Below are positions 46,168-56,079 of a stretch of 64,000 bases of DNA, piece after piece. The notes beneath the pieces were generated by a model. The model did no database searches, was not told the DNA's origin, and was given only the letters and a program-made list of their open reading frames with translations. Each line of letters opens with the position of its first letter. Position 1 is the first letter of the stretch. This stretch comes from Pyrenophora tritici-repentis. Taxonomy: Eukaryota > Ascomycota > Dothideomycetes > Pleosporales > Pleosporaceae. Made by a program: the position numbers and the translations under genes. The stretch lies in the NCBI RefSeq assembly GCF_003171515.1, contig NC_089391.1, positions 1,240,001 to 1,304,000 of the forward strand, given 5' to 3'.

Positions 46168-49100
46168 GAGGACGGTTGGAGCGGTCGAAAAAAAGAGTTT
46201 AAGAGGGGAGTTGATGCAGGTGGAGAATATGAAGTGCGAGTGCTCAAGTGTTGCAATCAGGGTATACAGAGCGTATGTTCGGAAACTGGAATAGTTCAAA
46301 GATACGATCCAGCGCTGGTATGGAAGTTGACGGAATTGTAAGAAAAGAAAGCTTGTCTATGGTGGAATAGAAGTAATCAGAGCTACCAATCGCTGCTATT
46401 GTGACGACGACGGTGTCACAAAATAATCCACACGTGACGAATTTGGTCCCTTTGTGGCAAGAACCGCACTCACTGCGCCATTGTGACCTATTGTTCCGCG
46501 CTCTTTGACACTTGAACCAGCAACAGACTTCTATTGTGCGCATAGTCCCGTACGCGGTGAGCCTGAGTTCTGCGCGCTTATGCCGGATGGGGTTGTCTGT
46601 CTGCGCTCCTTCACCGACACTACACAATAGGCTGGGAAATCATGATGCCGCTCTGCGCGCATTAGGCTTTTCATCTCTTGTCGCATCTACTAATTCAGAT
46701 TATCATGCTCTTTCTATGGAAAGTCAGAGTCAAGTGGTGCGCGATGCTGGTGCTATTGTTAGATGCGCGATACGATGACTTGACAACTAGGGACACGCAT
46801 TCACCTGGACGGACTGAGATTGACGAGATTAAAAGTCACCTGACGCACATAAAGACTCCACAGCTAAGTGTCTGTGATTGAATAGTAATGTTTGCTCTAG
46901 TTGCTGATACTTGGTTCTTCAAGGTGAATGCTACCAGTGGGCCAATCGCAAGCTCTGAAAATGGAATAAAAGAGAAAATGACATGGCCCGAATAGAAATG
47001 GATTAAAAATGCTTCATCGCTTACCAGGTAGGCTATTATCGCAGGCGATATAGGGTAGTGGAAGACGCATGCGAAGGACTGACGTGCAAATCGCGCGGGC
47101 ACTACCGGAAGCTCCACAATTTCCCCAGATCCATACGTCGAGCATGTCACGACAACGTGCAGAGAGATTGAGGGGGGAAAAGTCGCCTCCGCAATTTCCA
47201 AACAACATCCTCCTAGGATCGCTACTCTCTTGTCGCAGCTGGCCTACTCCCGTCAGCCTCGGTGCGACGCAGGGCTTTCACAATGACGGACTGCACAATG
47301 AGCTTCGAAGTGGGCACGACAAAGGGCTAAACGGCAGGTTCTCGACAGTCGTAGAAACAATGAACACACGTCTAGATGGTCTGTTCCGCAGCCCCTTCCC
47401 TCACAGTGCTAGTAGCAGAAGCGGAATTCTTACTGGAGTCCAACACTACGGCGCGACCATCCCAGGACGGCAGAAGTTTCATATTCTCGACTGTGACATG
47501 AACACTATTTGAGGGAAACAGAGTTTACCGGCTGTCTTACGTTAGTGAAGGGGCCTCGGTGTCTCCGTCTCTTGCTCCCACTTCCCCCAGTGACTACGCC
47601 CAACATCAGCACGTCGCCATAGATGGAAAACCTAAGACGCATCTAGACACCAGAGCCCCTGAGGAGACCATCGTACGATGCATTCATCGGTCTCAAAGCC
47701 CGGGGATTCGGAATATGCTTGCTTGGATGCGTGATCTGCAAACGTACGGGCCACAAAACATTGTCATGATGTATGGCGATGTTGCAATAGCGTGCACCCA
47801 GCTCACGTGCTACTATAAGGGTTGCTATGGTCAAGGTATGCTGTACTGACCAGTGGGAAGCCTTGATGCTAATGCTAAAGTCAAGGATATAGGAGATGAA
47901 ACGAGAGCGTCTGCGTAATGGTACGCGTGTTGACGGGAAAAACTCCCAAATCCCCGTCCTCGGTTCCCCCTGTTTTCTTCTGTTGATATCCCGAAGTGCA
48001 CTGGGTAGATACTTGCAGGCAAAAGTGTTGTGGTTGCCAGGCCGAGGTTGATAAAAGTAACACCGAGGAAAATGAGGGTACAGGATTTAGGATGCCGCAG
48101 AGAACGGGCCGAGAGCATGACGGGCCGATGATTAAGAGATCGTCGCTGCGGTATGTACGGTGACGTAGCTGAAGAGCAATTTGTAATTTATAGCTGATGT
48201 TCTATTTGAAGAGGTCCAGGTTGACAATACTATGGTCGCGTAGCGCGACAACAACTGACATGACGGACCGATACACTAGAGGGCTGTCAGTTCAGTAGTG
48301 AAGTTATTCCAGGGTTTAGGTACAGTTCAGAGACTGGAAAGCTACCGGTTTCCAAGACACAGGTTCGCCAAAATAGTACGAAAGAGGAGGTGGCAAATCG
48401 TATGGGCAAGACATGCCGCCTACAGGACCCAGCTAGTGTGCCTGTTTGTGGCAAGGGCAACGGCTAGTAAGGTGGGCGGGATAGAAAGCTGCGCAAAATG
48501 GCCTGATCTTGGAAAATAGATGTCGTCGGCCAGCTAGTCTGTTTCAAACCCGCTAGAATCTTCCTCGCAGATTTTGTAATATCAACGGCGCCGATATAAG
48601 TCCATTTCGCCCGCGCCGTTCTGCTTTGGGATCAAGATCTAGAGGGTAAGACGGACATTGAACTGAATGTAGAATGTCTAGATATCACGATGGAGAACGG
48701 AGTGCGAGGAGACCGAAAGTCAGTAGAACAACGGAGCTAAAATGTGGAGAAAGATACTCTTTCTCCAGCATCGGCTCCTGATACACGATACGGGTGTACT
48801 CATCTCCACATGGCATGGACACCCAGGAATAGTAACAATCAGCCCAAAGGCAGAGGTGTCGGACCTCGATGTTCAGCCAGGCTTTGGCCATGTTGTCGTT
48901 GGGATTGCCCTTTGTATGCCTTTCGGTACAATGCCGGAGATTTGTGTTCCGGCGAGTGGCAGGGGTGACTGCAGGGCTGGTTTTGCAACGGGTATGCCAC
49001 GTGTGTAGGAAGCGGCTCGGTGGGGCTACAACGCATAACGACAATAGACGAAGCAAGTCTCCTGGCGTCTTTAACGTGTTGCAAGAAGAAAAGAGAGAGA

Positions 49101-49961
49101 AGAAACGCTCAGGACCGAAATTCAGCGTTGGCTGGGGTAAAGATGCACCATTCCGGTTATGGTGCGTGCCCGTGGTCTAGGCGTCCCACCCGGCCGGCGG
49201 CCCATGCCGTGGCTTGTTTCAGTTCCCAGTGTTGAGCCTGGGGCAGCGTGATCGATAGGAGAGCGGCACCAACACGGCCGTGTCGAGAGCTTCAGCTTCA
49301 AGCCCACAGTATGGCCGTAACTTTATCATATGTGACTTTATTGGTAGTGGTGACGCATCACATTGCTTCTGACGATCGCGCCGACCTCAATGGAACCCTC
49401 ATCCTACGATATAGCGAACCTGCTTCTAGCGCCCACTGTAGCGTTCTTTTACTTCACCAATAGCGCAATTTATCCGGGTGATACTCCGGAAGAGCGCAAG
49501 CCCCCATGAACGGAGACGTGTTGGTGTGCAGCTTATGGTGCCGCTATTGGGCCACTGCAAGATGATGGCCAGGATGAATGCAGGTCAGCCGTGTTCCGCG
49601 CCCGCACACGTCCATAGCAACAAATCAGCAACACACAGCATGACTCCCCGCTATGCCTGCTAACTGGAGTTTGATTCCCGAAAAACCACCAGCACATGTC
49701 GCATGGAACGCACAGGCGCAATACCCTGGTTGACACGAGATAGGCGTTGGACCCAGCGCACGCAACGGGAATGGTGCATTACACTGCCATGCTGGGACCG
49801 GGCAACTGGGAGGATCCTCGTAGGCTTAACATATCTACGTCGAGGCGCACCGGTCGGGGTTTTTGACCCTGGTTCCAATTACGCCCTTTTCTCGACGACT
49901 ACGAGTACGACCGCTATGCTGTGAAGTTACGGATTGATTTGACACCACCACGGCGGGGAAG
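46168..49961. other. Long gene-free region (3.8 kb)
   Basis: Only short frames without domain-like pattern on either strand. No terminal repeats, tRNA or CRISPR-like structure seen. The right end must include the promoter of the receptor gene. Confidence 0.45.
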
Positions 49962-51185
49962 ATGAACATCGACAACAAGAATCGCTTTGACATTGTCAAC
50001 GGCAAGCAGCTCGCGCTGCTGATCGCCCCTCTTATATGCTTTCTCGCAGCAGCCGTTGCTGTAGCGGCAAGATGGTACACTAGGAGTGTTAGGAGGATCA
50101 ATACTCCTGCTGAGGATGCCTTGATGCTGGCTGGTCTAGTACGAGGACCTTACGAAGTGGCATCGTGCTATGCTGACAACCATAGATCATGAGCTTTGTC
50201 GTCGTAACATTGGTCTACATCTTGGTATTCTTAGGTGGCGAAGGCTTGACTAGCGACGAAATCAGAGCGGACCCAACTAAAGACTTCCAAGTCGTTCAGC
50301 GATATTGGCTTCGGGTATGTATTCTTCTAGCGGCATTGTCACAATCCAACACTAACCGCAACTGAAGATGCAATTCGCACTCGATATATGCTGGTGTACA
50401 TCAGTCGCGACCGTTCAAATGGCCTTTGCCCAGTCCTACGTCCGATTATACGAGAAGAAACCCTTCGCCCGGCTCACCTGCTATGTTTCCATGGCGCTCA
50501 TCACGGTCTGGTACATATGGTCGCTGGTAGGTTGGATCAACATGTGCCATCCACCGGGGAAATGCGAGCTCCAGAGCAAAAAGTCATGTATAATTATCGG
50601 ATCCTTGCACGTCTTCTTCAACAGCGTTATTCTATTCGTTCCGTTACCGGCCATACTTACAGCGCAAGATCTCACAGCGAAGAAGAAGTGGTCGGTCATG
50701 GTTTTGTTTCTGCTAGGATGCTTGTACGCCAAACCTACTCCTCGTACGTACAATTGTTACTAACATTGCTTAGCTGTACCATACTAGCCGTCCTTCGCAT
50801 AGACTGCGCCATCGATGTATTCGGCAACTACGACAAAGACCCCATTGGCGCATCCTGGTGGCGCATATGCTTTTCTCCCATTGAAGTTGCTGTAGGCATC
50901 ATCTGCTGCTGTGTCCCCAACGTTCGCTCGCTGCCATCGTGGCGACGTGATCGCCGAACCGCACCCAACGAGGGCACTGGCCTACGAAGACTGAAGTTCC
51001 GGACACAGAGCAACGGCTCTTCGACATCAAACCTCAACGAACCATCGCACTGGATGCCATCAGCCGCAAAACCGCAGGTCGCTGCTTTTGTCACGCTGAA
51101 CGACTCGGATACCCTGGACAGAGTGGGCTCGCTGGGAGCAAACGAAATCAAAGTCACCAAGGAATACGACCTCCATCGACTGTAA
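49962..51185 (+). CDS. Pth11-like seven-helix membrane protein (fungal rhodopsin-like domain)
   Basis: Plasma-membrane protein of the large Pezizomycotina family related to Pth11-type receptors; ligand unknown, and many members respond to host or surface cues. Exons 49962-50138, 50186-50314, 50368-50723 and 50774-51185; introns of 47, 53 and 50 nt. Product 357 aa. Membrane segments include QLALLIAPLICFLAAAVAVAAR, FVVVTLVYILVFLGG, ICWCTSVATVQMAFAQSYVR, LTCYVSMALITVWYIWSLVG, SLHVFFNSVILFVPLPAIL, WSVMVLFLLGCF and ISP-like FSPIEVAVGIICCCVPNVRSL. The polar tail of about 85 residues is cytosolic. The N-terminus starts outside without a signal peptide. No CFEM domain is present. Confidence 0.83.
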
Positions 51186-51344
51186 TTAGAGCGACACCAA
51201 ATGATTGTATCTTGAAAGAGTAGCTGCATCTTCCCACGTATCATCGCGAAGCAAAATGCACGTGCACGGAATACCTCGCCATCCTGTATCCGATGTCGGC
51301 GGTATAGCTGGGACGAAAAGGGAGGGTTGACTGGGAGATGTATC

Positions 51345-51740
51345 ATGACGCATTTGTACGACCCTGTTCGTTGGATAAAATCCGATCCGATGCCGAGGAT
51401 GGGCAGTCAACACCTCTACTCATCATCATCATCATCATCATCATCATCACCACCCTCGCCGCCGCCGACGGCATTCATCGAACCCTTCCAGCACACCATG
51501 TGGCGCAGAGCGATTCCACCCATCAAACTTCTCGGTCCTCATGAATCTAGCTTCCGTGAACCGGACATATTTTTAGTGGTGACGGCGACACTTTTCGCGG
51601 AGGTTCTTTGGGTGTGGATGGAAAAGCGTTGGGTTGAGCGTGAAAAGAACAACCAGAAGAAGATCGCCGCATTCAAGGCGAAGCTAAAGGAGGTTGAAGA
51701 AGCCAAAGCGAAGAAGGAGAAGGAAAAGGAACAGAAGTGA
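51345..51740 (+). CDS. Small hypothetical membrane protein with basic coiled coil
   Basis: Not recognised. The ORF has ATG at 51345 (131 aa), with a poly-Ser stretch encoded by the (CAT)n tract, then MWRRAIPPIKLLGPHESSFREPD. One membrane segment (IFLVVTATLFAEVLWVWM) and a Lys/Glu-rich helix to the end (KNNQKKIAAFKAKLKEVEEAKAKKEKEK) follow. The internal Met of MWRRAIPPIK (51498) is perhaps the better start, giving an 80-aa tail-anchored-like protein. It begins only 159 bp behind the receptor gene on the same strand. Confidence 0.5.
   Translation: MTHLYDPVRWIKSDPMPRMGSQHLYSSSSSSSSSSPPSPPPTAFIEPFQHTMWRRAIPPIKLLGPHESSFREPDIFLVVTATLFAEVLWVWMEKRWVEREKNNQKKIAAFKAKLKEVEEAKAKKEKEKEQK
51420..51449 (+). 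repeat. (CAT)n microsatellite
   Basis: About ten CAT/TCA units. If translated in the frame of the small hypothetical ORF they encode a Ser run. Confidence 0.8.
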
Positions 51741-52077
51741 ATCATTCCGAGTGAGGGAATGCACTGATATAATGTTTACACTGCCCCGAGGACGTAAGTG
51801 AGGCGAGCCATCAACACACAGAAGAAGAATATGACGAGGAGAAATAGACTTATCTGGCTCATGCATCAAGCGATTGGAAGCGAGTCAAGCAACAACCATT
51901 ACACATATTCATAATCCATAATCCATTGTATACTTCACTACCAATCAGGACATGATGATCATCCATGTCTTGATACCCCGTGATATACTTCAGTGTACTC
52001 AAACTTTGCGTACGCCCTCCTGATTACCGCACCCAGGCGTCTACATCTCCCCCACATCCCCCCCATCCCAGCGCCAA
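51741..52077. other. Intergenic spacer
   Basis: 337 bp between the small hypothetical ORF and the 3' end of the broken RING gene. Nothing recognised. Confidence 0.4.
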
Positions 52078-52315
52078 TCACCCCCGTAGGCGCCTTACTC
52101 CGCACTCCCCTGGCCTCTCCGTGCCCCGCGCAAACAACGTCTTCCTGCACATCGGGCAGGAATTCTTGTCCTGCAGCCACTCCTGCAGGCACCCCATGCC
52201 AAAAACATGGCGACAGGCCTTAATCCTCACACCCGCATGCTCGGGCTCCTTGGCAGCCACGTTTTGGTCGCGGTGTGGTTCTGTCTCCTTCAAGGAGAGG
52301 ATGTCGAGGGGTTCC

Positions 52316-52462
52316 TGTCACGGTTTGGTGATGGGACGATGCCTATCTGAGACTAGCGCTGTTTATGGTCACTCACCTACATAAACTTTCCATAGCTTGT
52401 ACAATACAACCTCAGTCAATCCTCAACTTCTTCCCTATGCGTACGGTTCACCCACTCCAACA
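52316..52462 (+). repeat. Left LTR (147 bp)
   Basis: Begins TGTCACGG and ends CTCCAACA. Identical by eye to the right LTR over all 147 positions. Confidence 0.95.
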
Positions 52463-52476
52463 GTTATGAGCCCGGC
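52463..52476 (+). other. Primer-binding site, half-tRNA type
   Basis: GTTATGAGCCCGGC follows the left LTR directly. Its complement GCCGGGCTCATAAC resembles the anticodon stem-loop (CAT anticodon) of initiator tRNA-Met, not a tRNA 3' end. Drosophila copia is known to prime with such a 5' half-molecule of initiator tRNA-Met, so the same mode is inferred here. Confidence 0.65.
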
Positions 52477-52500
52477 TGCATCCTGATTGTACTCATTTCC

Positions 52501-52670
52501 CGATTACCGCGTCCCTCATAGCGCACGATTACTAGGCCCCTCATAGCCGCACGATTACCGCGTCCCTCATAGCGCACGATTACTAGGCCCCTCATAGCCG
52601 CACGATTACCCGCGCGTCCACCACAGCGCTCGATTACCCCGCGTCCACTATAACGCACGATTGCTACGTC
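52501..52670 (+). repeat. Tandem repeats in the element's leader
   Basis: A 51-bp unit (starting CGATTACCGCGTCCCTCATA) occurs twice, at 52501-52551 and 52552-52602. It is followed by shorter degenerate units with CGATTACC/CGATTGC cores to about 52670. Sub-units of about 25 bp (CACGATTAC..CTCATAGC) are visible. They lie between primer site and gag, where packaging signals are expected. Confidence 0.85.
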
Positions 52671-52685
52671 TGTTCTACGCACACA

Positions 52686-53774
52686 ATGGCTACAGGATCA
52701 GCAGTAACTCGAGTTACTGTTATCCTTAATACACCAGATGACTGGTTCAACTGGATCTTTCTCTGCAGAGACTTCGCGAAGGATCACAAGATCTGGCAAT
52801 ACGTCAATCCAGATACACCAAAGGAGAGTCTGCCTGACCTAGAGGCTGCCAATCCTAAGCCTCAGCTCACCGACTATAAGGCTAGAGCTTCTAAGCTCTC
52901 TGATCTATCCACTGAGGATCGTGATTCCTACCGATGGGAGGTTGAACAATGGAGACTCGACGAGATCACGCTGCAGAAACAAGAGAGAGCTCTGGTGCAG
53001 CTAAATACAGAGATCACTAGGTCTATCGCCACGCGTCATCTCTACCTAATACAGGATCTCCCTACTGTGTACGATCGACTTGTCGCTCTCAAGAAGCAAT
53101 TCTGTCCTTCTACAGCCGATCGGAGTCGCGACTTGATAGCAAGATACACCAATCTGAAGACCGCTCCACGCAACCTAAAGAAACTCGATGAATGGATGGC
53201 TGACTGGATACACATCACTTCTCAATGCCAATCGATCAACCTACCAGAGACAACTAGCTACAGGCCTCAGGAGGATTTCTTGATTGCCTGCCAAGCTCAC
53301 TATCCAAACTACGCTGCTACCTGCCTCGATCAGATATACGAACACGAGATAAACGGTACAAATCTACTCAGCTTGCCCGCCTACGTCGAAAAGATGACGA
53401 AGTACATCCGCCGAGCTGCCCAGACCACTGCCACTGAGTCAAGTGTGCTATCTACCTCAGCTGCTAAGCTTGGGATTGCAAACCTACCTTGTGTTTGTGG
53501 GTTGTCAAACGCTTTACCCGACTGCTGGATACTCAATCCACTTCACCCAGGTCGACCAAAAGACTGGACACCAGCACCTATTGGAGTCCGCAAGGTTGAA
53601 CAAGCTCAAAAGGATCCTAAGATTTCGAAGCAAATAAAGGACGCCCTAAATGAATGGGCTTCACGTCAACAGTATAGAGACAAGATTCAGGTAGATGACG
53701 GCCAACCACCTAGTGGTGGTACATCATTCGTGGTTCATCTGCTGGATACAGGTCAGTTATCACCAACTCACTGA
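52686..53774 (+). CDS. Ty1/copia-type Gag protein
   Basis: Capsid protein of the element, 362 aa, uninterrupted. The N-terminal part (DDWFNWIFLCRDFAKDHKIWQYVNP) and the middle (LYLIQDLPTVYDRLVALKKQFCPS, NLKKLDEWMADWIHITSQC) match the gag/UBN2-type capsid fold of fungal copia elements. A degenerate zinc knuckle CVCGLSNALPDCW (about residue 270) has Asn where the zinc-binding His is expected. The last residues SFVVHLLDTGQLSPTH end at a stop where a pol frame would normally go on. Intact frame plus identical LTRs suggest that this Gag may still be made. The shorter element retains Gag only, so Pol must come in trans. Confidence 0.85.
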   Translation: MATGSAVTRVTVILNTPDDWFNWIFLCRDFAKDHKIWQYVNPDTPKESLPDLEAANPKPQLTDYKARASKLSDLSTEDRDSYRWEVEQWRLDEITLQKQERALVQLNTEITRSIATRHLYLIQDLPTVYDRLVALKKQFCPSTADRSRDLIARYTNLKTAPRNLKKLDEWMADWIHITSQCQSINLPETTSYRPQEDFLIACQAHYPNYAATCLDQIYEHEINGTNLLSLPAYVEKMTKYIRRAAQTTATESSVLSTSAAKLGIANLPCVCGLSNALPDCWILNPLHPGRPKDWTPAPIGVRKVEQAQKDPKISKQIKDALNEWASRQQYRDKIQVDDGQPPSGGTSFVVHLLDTGQLSPTH

Positions 53775-53795
53775 CTTGGTGACAACTGGGGGGTG

Positions 53796-53942
53796 TGTCA
53801 CGGTTTGGTGATGGGACGATGCCTATCTGAGACTAGCGCTGTTTATGGTCACTCACCTACATAAACTTTCCATAGCTTGTACAATACAACCTCAGTCAAT
53901 CCTCAACTTCTTCCCTATGCGTACGGTTCACCCACTCCAACA
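53796..53942 (+). repeat. Right LTR (147 bp)
   Basis: Identical to the left LTR. On the minus strand its first codons continue the broken RING frame (ELLEWVNRTH...) up to a stop at 53896. Confidence 0.95.
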
Positions 53943-54159
53943 GTTCCTTTGTGCCGGCGAGAACGGCATCGAGGAAGATTTTTTCGGCCTCGCTTAGCGG
54001 GGCCGAAGAGGAGGAGGAGGGGGGGGCCTCGAAGGCGAGGTCTTTGAGGCAGATGGTGCAGCTTTCTGGCTCGTTGGCATTCTCGCTGTTGTGGTGGTGT
54101 TGGAGGACGGGGGCGAGGCCGGTCTTCATGAAGTGGGCTTTGGTTCCCCAGGCAGACAT

Positions 54160-54969
54160 GTTTGTGTGTGTGTATGTTTTGTGGTTAAAGGGGTGTTAAA
54201 GTGTGATCAGGATGTAGTAAAGAGGTTGCTTTGAATGTACCTTTGGTGTAGTGTGAAGGTAGTTTAGAGTATACTCTTTGTCGTATCGGTTGTGGTTGTG
54301 GTGGTTCTTGCTGTTGTGGAAGTCGTTCTTGGTATCTGACTGTGCAAGATGAGAATGTATGAATCAAGGAGAGAAGGGCAGGACTGAGCGTCTTTTATGA
54401 GAGGAACGCACGGATTGCGATCTCAAGTTCTACCGCGCTTTGTAAAGGCGCGCTGCTGGATTTTGATACTGTAATACATGATATCATATTACCGTATGAA
54501 GTTCTACACACCAGTGAAACCATCCAGGGCCCATCTTTTACGTATCCACCACGTACACAACGATAGGTCAGTGTGTAAGCAAAATGTGGTATACAAGTCT
54601 AGTGCGTTATAAGTGTCCACTTTATCCTTTGTAATTCTGGTCTAGTAGTAAAATATATGACTGTAGTTGTAAGAAATAGAGGGTGAGGGATTATATGATT
54701 GATTGAATGAGTGGATCTCTTGTAAGGAGAATACTTAAATACATCATTAAGCTTGCTTCTACGCTTGCTGACAATAAGTTTTGCATGAAATGAAAGGATC
54801 AAACCCATGGTAATCCCGCTCATCCCATCGTTCATCATCGCGAGACTGGATAGATTCCTGAGCCAAGTGCTACACAGCCTCATCGCCCTACCCGAAGCCC
54901 ATACTAGAGAGCAGGAGGCATAGTGACTTGCTCTAAGGCTAACTACCGACAGCTTTATTAACGATAGCC
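54160..54969. other. Intergenic spacer
   Basis: 810 bp, moderately AT-rich. Contains the promoter of the RING gene and the 3' UTR of the small secreted protein gene. No coding pattern. Confidence 0.45.
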
Positions 54970-55398
54970 TTACACAGCTGTGTTGCAATAGCCGGACCAC
55001 TTGCCAATCTGGCCGCCGCGGTTTTTGGTGTTCCATTGGCCCGCGTTACCGCGCTGGCAGACTGTGTCCCACGTAGCGGGGTCGGTAGACGCACGACCGT
55101 CGAACTTGCATTGAAATCGGGCTTGTCCGTGGAAGTTCACATTGTCCCGCATGGAGCCTACTATACTTTAGCAATCATTTTTATGCAGATACATCTGCCT
55201 ATTTACTTACCCCCCAGCCCATTGCAAACCGCTGTAGTCCAGTCTTGTTCAGCACCGTAAGTTGCCTGCTATATATTAGTCTCTTGTCTTTTTATTCCGG
55301 GCCTCAAAACATACATCTTTACAGATACAACCGTAAATGGCTAGGGCACCATCACCAAGCGCTAATAAAACAGCTGGCACAAGTAGAGAGAACCGCAT
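54970..55398 (-). CDS. Small secreted cysteine-rich protein (effector candidate)
   Basis: Three exons: 55315-55398, 55211-55265 and 54970-55160; introns 55266-55314 (49 nt) and 55161-55210 (50 nt), each with GT..AG and matching phase. Product 109 aa. It begins with a textbook signal peptide (MRFSLLVPAVLLALGDGALA) and the mature part is about 89 residues. It has six cysteines (in GCICKD, AVCNG, FQCKF, TVCQR, YCNTA), enough for three disulfides. Gly, Asn, Trp and aromatic residues are frequent. I recognise no family. The gene lies 0.8 kb from a fresh retroelement insertion, in a gene-poor stretch, which is a typical setting for effectors of plant-associated fungi. Function is not shown by the sequence. 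The model depends on splice sites read by eye, but signal peptide, phase and even cysteine number all agree. Confidence 0.7.
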
Positions 55399-55821
55399 AT
55401 TAGTCTGTCTAGTGTACGTATTGGAAAGTTGGGAGTATCTTGGTAGTAATGTCTTGATCTTGGTTGATATCTTATGGAAAATAAATCAAGTCTATCACGG
55501 TGTTGCGAAGCGACTTTATAGGAAAAACAAGAGGGGCTGACCGTTATTCAGACTTTTCCGCCCAGAAAAGGGATATTGCACACGGTCCTTGCTTTAGTCC
55601 AGGACATGATTAGGTCTTCTCTTACCTCATTTGAGTCTTGGTAGTTTTTCTTGGCGCCGAGAGTTTCGTAATCATACTGGTGCTATTGTGGACTAGTCAA
55701 CGTCTATAGTGTTACTTGGCTAGCGTGGCATGCTGACCGCGCCATACAAAGCGTAAGACAAAGTTCAGGTAAGTAAAGCGGCCATGTGTCATGGAACTAA
55801 AGATGGGTAGGCGACTTTTTA

Positions 55822-55831
55822 TACCTAGGTA
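55822..55831. repeat. 10-bp palindrome TACCTAGGTA, copy 2
   Basis: Perfect palindrome in the spacer upstream of the small secreted protein gene. Confidence 0.5.
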
Positions 55832-55992
55832 TGATGAGGCTGTGGCCTTCGGCCCTTCGCTACCACACGACTGTATTGTCTCTTTAGGCTCCCTTACTCC
55901 TCCAGTCTACAAAACCTAACTAGATAGACTCCCATCCTTTTCTAGCGACCCTACACACCCCTTTCCCTCCCGAGGTCGTTTAATTCCGTTAC

Positions 55993-55994
<2 letters not shown>

Positions 55995-56079
<85 letters not shown>
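55995..56079 (+). repeat. (ACT)n microsatellite, about 28 units
   Basis: Uninterrupted trinucleotide run ACTACT..., about 85 bp, without visible errors. Likely polymorphic between strains. Confidence 0.95.

Larger units (their letters stand above)
52316..53942 (+). mobile_element. Gag-only Ty1/copia-type LTR retrotransposon, 1,627 bp
   Basis: Complete non-autonomous element: identical 147-bp LTRs (52316-52462 and 53796-53942) that begin TG and end CA, a primer-binding site at 52463, a repeat-containing leader, one gag ORF (52686-53774) and a G-rich polypurine-like tract (about 53788-53795) touching the right LTR. No protease, integrase, reverse transcriptase or RNase H is encoded, and only about 20 bp separate gag from the right LTR. 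It inserted into the RING gene in antisense orientation. Identical LTRs and an intact target duplication point to a very recent insertion. It must be mobilised by an autonomous relative elsewhere in the genome. Confidence 0.93.
52311..53947. repeat. 5-bp target-site duplication GTTCC flanking the element
   Basis: GTTCC occurs at 52311-52315, directly before the left LTR, and again at 53943-53947, directly behind the right LTR. This is the length made by Ty1/copia integrases. Confidence 0.9.
52078..54159 (-). pseudogene. RING-finger protein gene interrupted by LTR element
   Basis: A RING-type (E3 ubiquitin-ligase-like) gene split by a retroelement. The 5' part (54159 down to 53943) encodes MSAWGTKAHFMKTG, then CTICLKDL (first zinc-binding CxxC) and SEAEKIFLDAVLAGTKE. 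The 3' part (52315 down to 52078) encodes ETEPHRDQNVAAKEPEH, then KACRHVFGMGCLQEWLQDK and SCPMCRKTLF. Ignoring the insert and one copy of the 5-bp target duplication, both parts are in one frame (about 149 codons) with no other damage. At the usual fifth ligand position a Gly stands (HVFG). As it is, translation runs from the 5' part into the LTR, adds a short foreign tail and stops at 53896-53898. The product would lack the C-terminal half of the RING. Hence the gene is almost certainly inactive in this strain. Confidence 0.85.

Noticed and set aside
52464..52682. 72-codon minus-strand frame in the element leader
   Set aside because: Simple translation of the tandem repeats, giving a repetitive Arg/Gly peptide.
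53896..53942. C-terminal residues of the 87-codon RING fragment considered as true host sequence
   Set aside because: They lie inside the right LTR, which has an identical copy at the left; the host frame ends at the target duplication.
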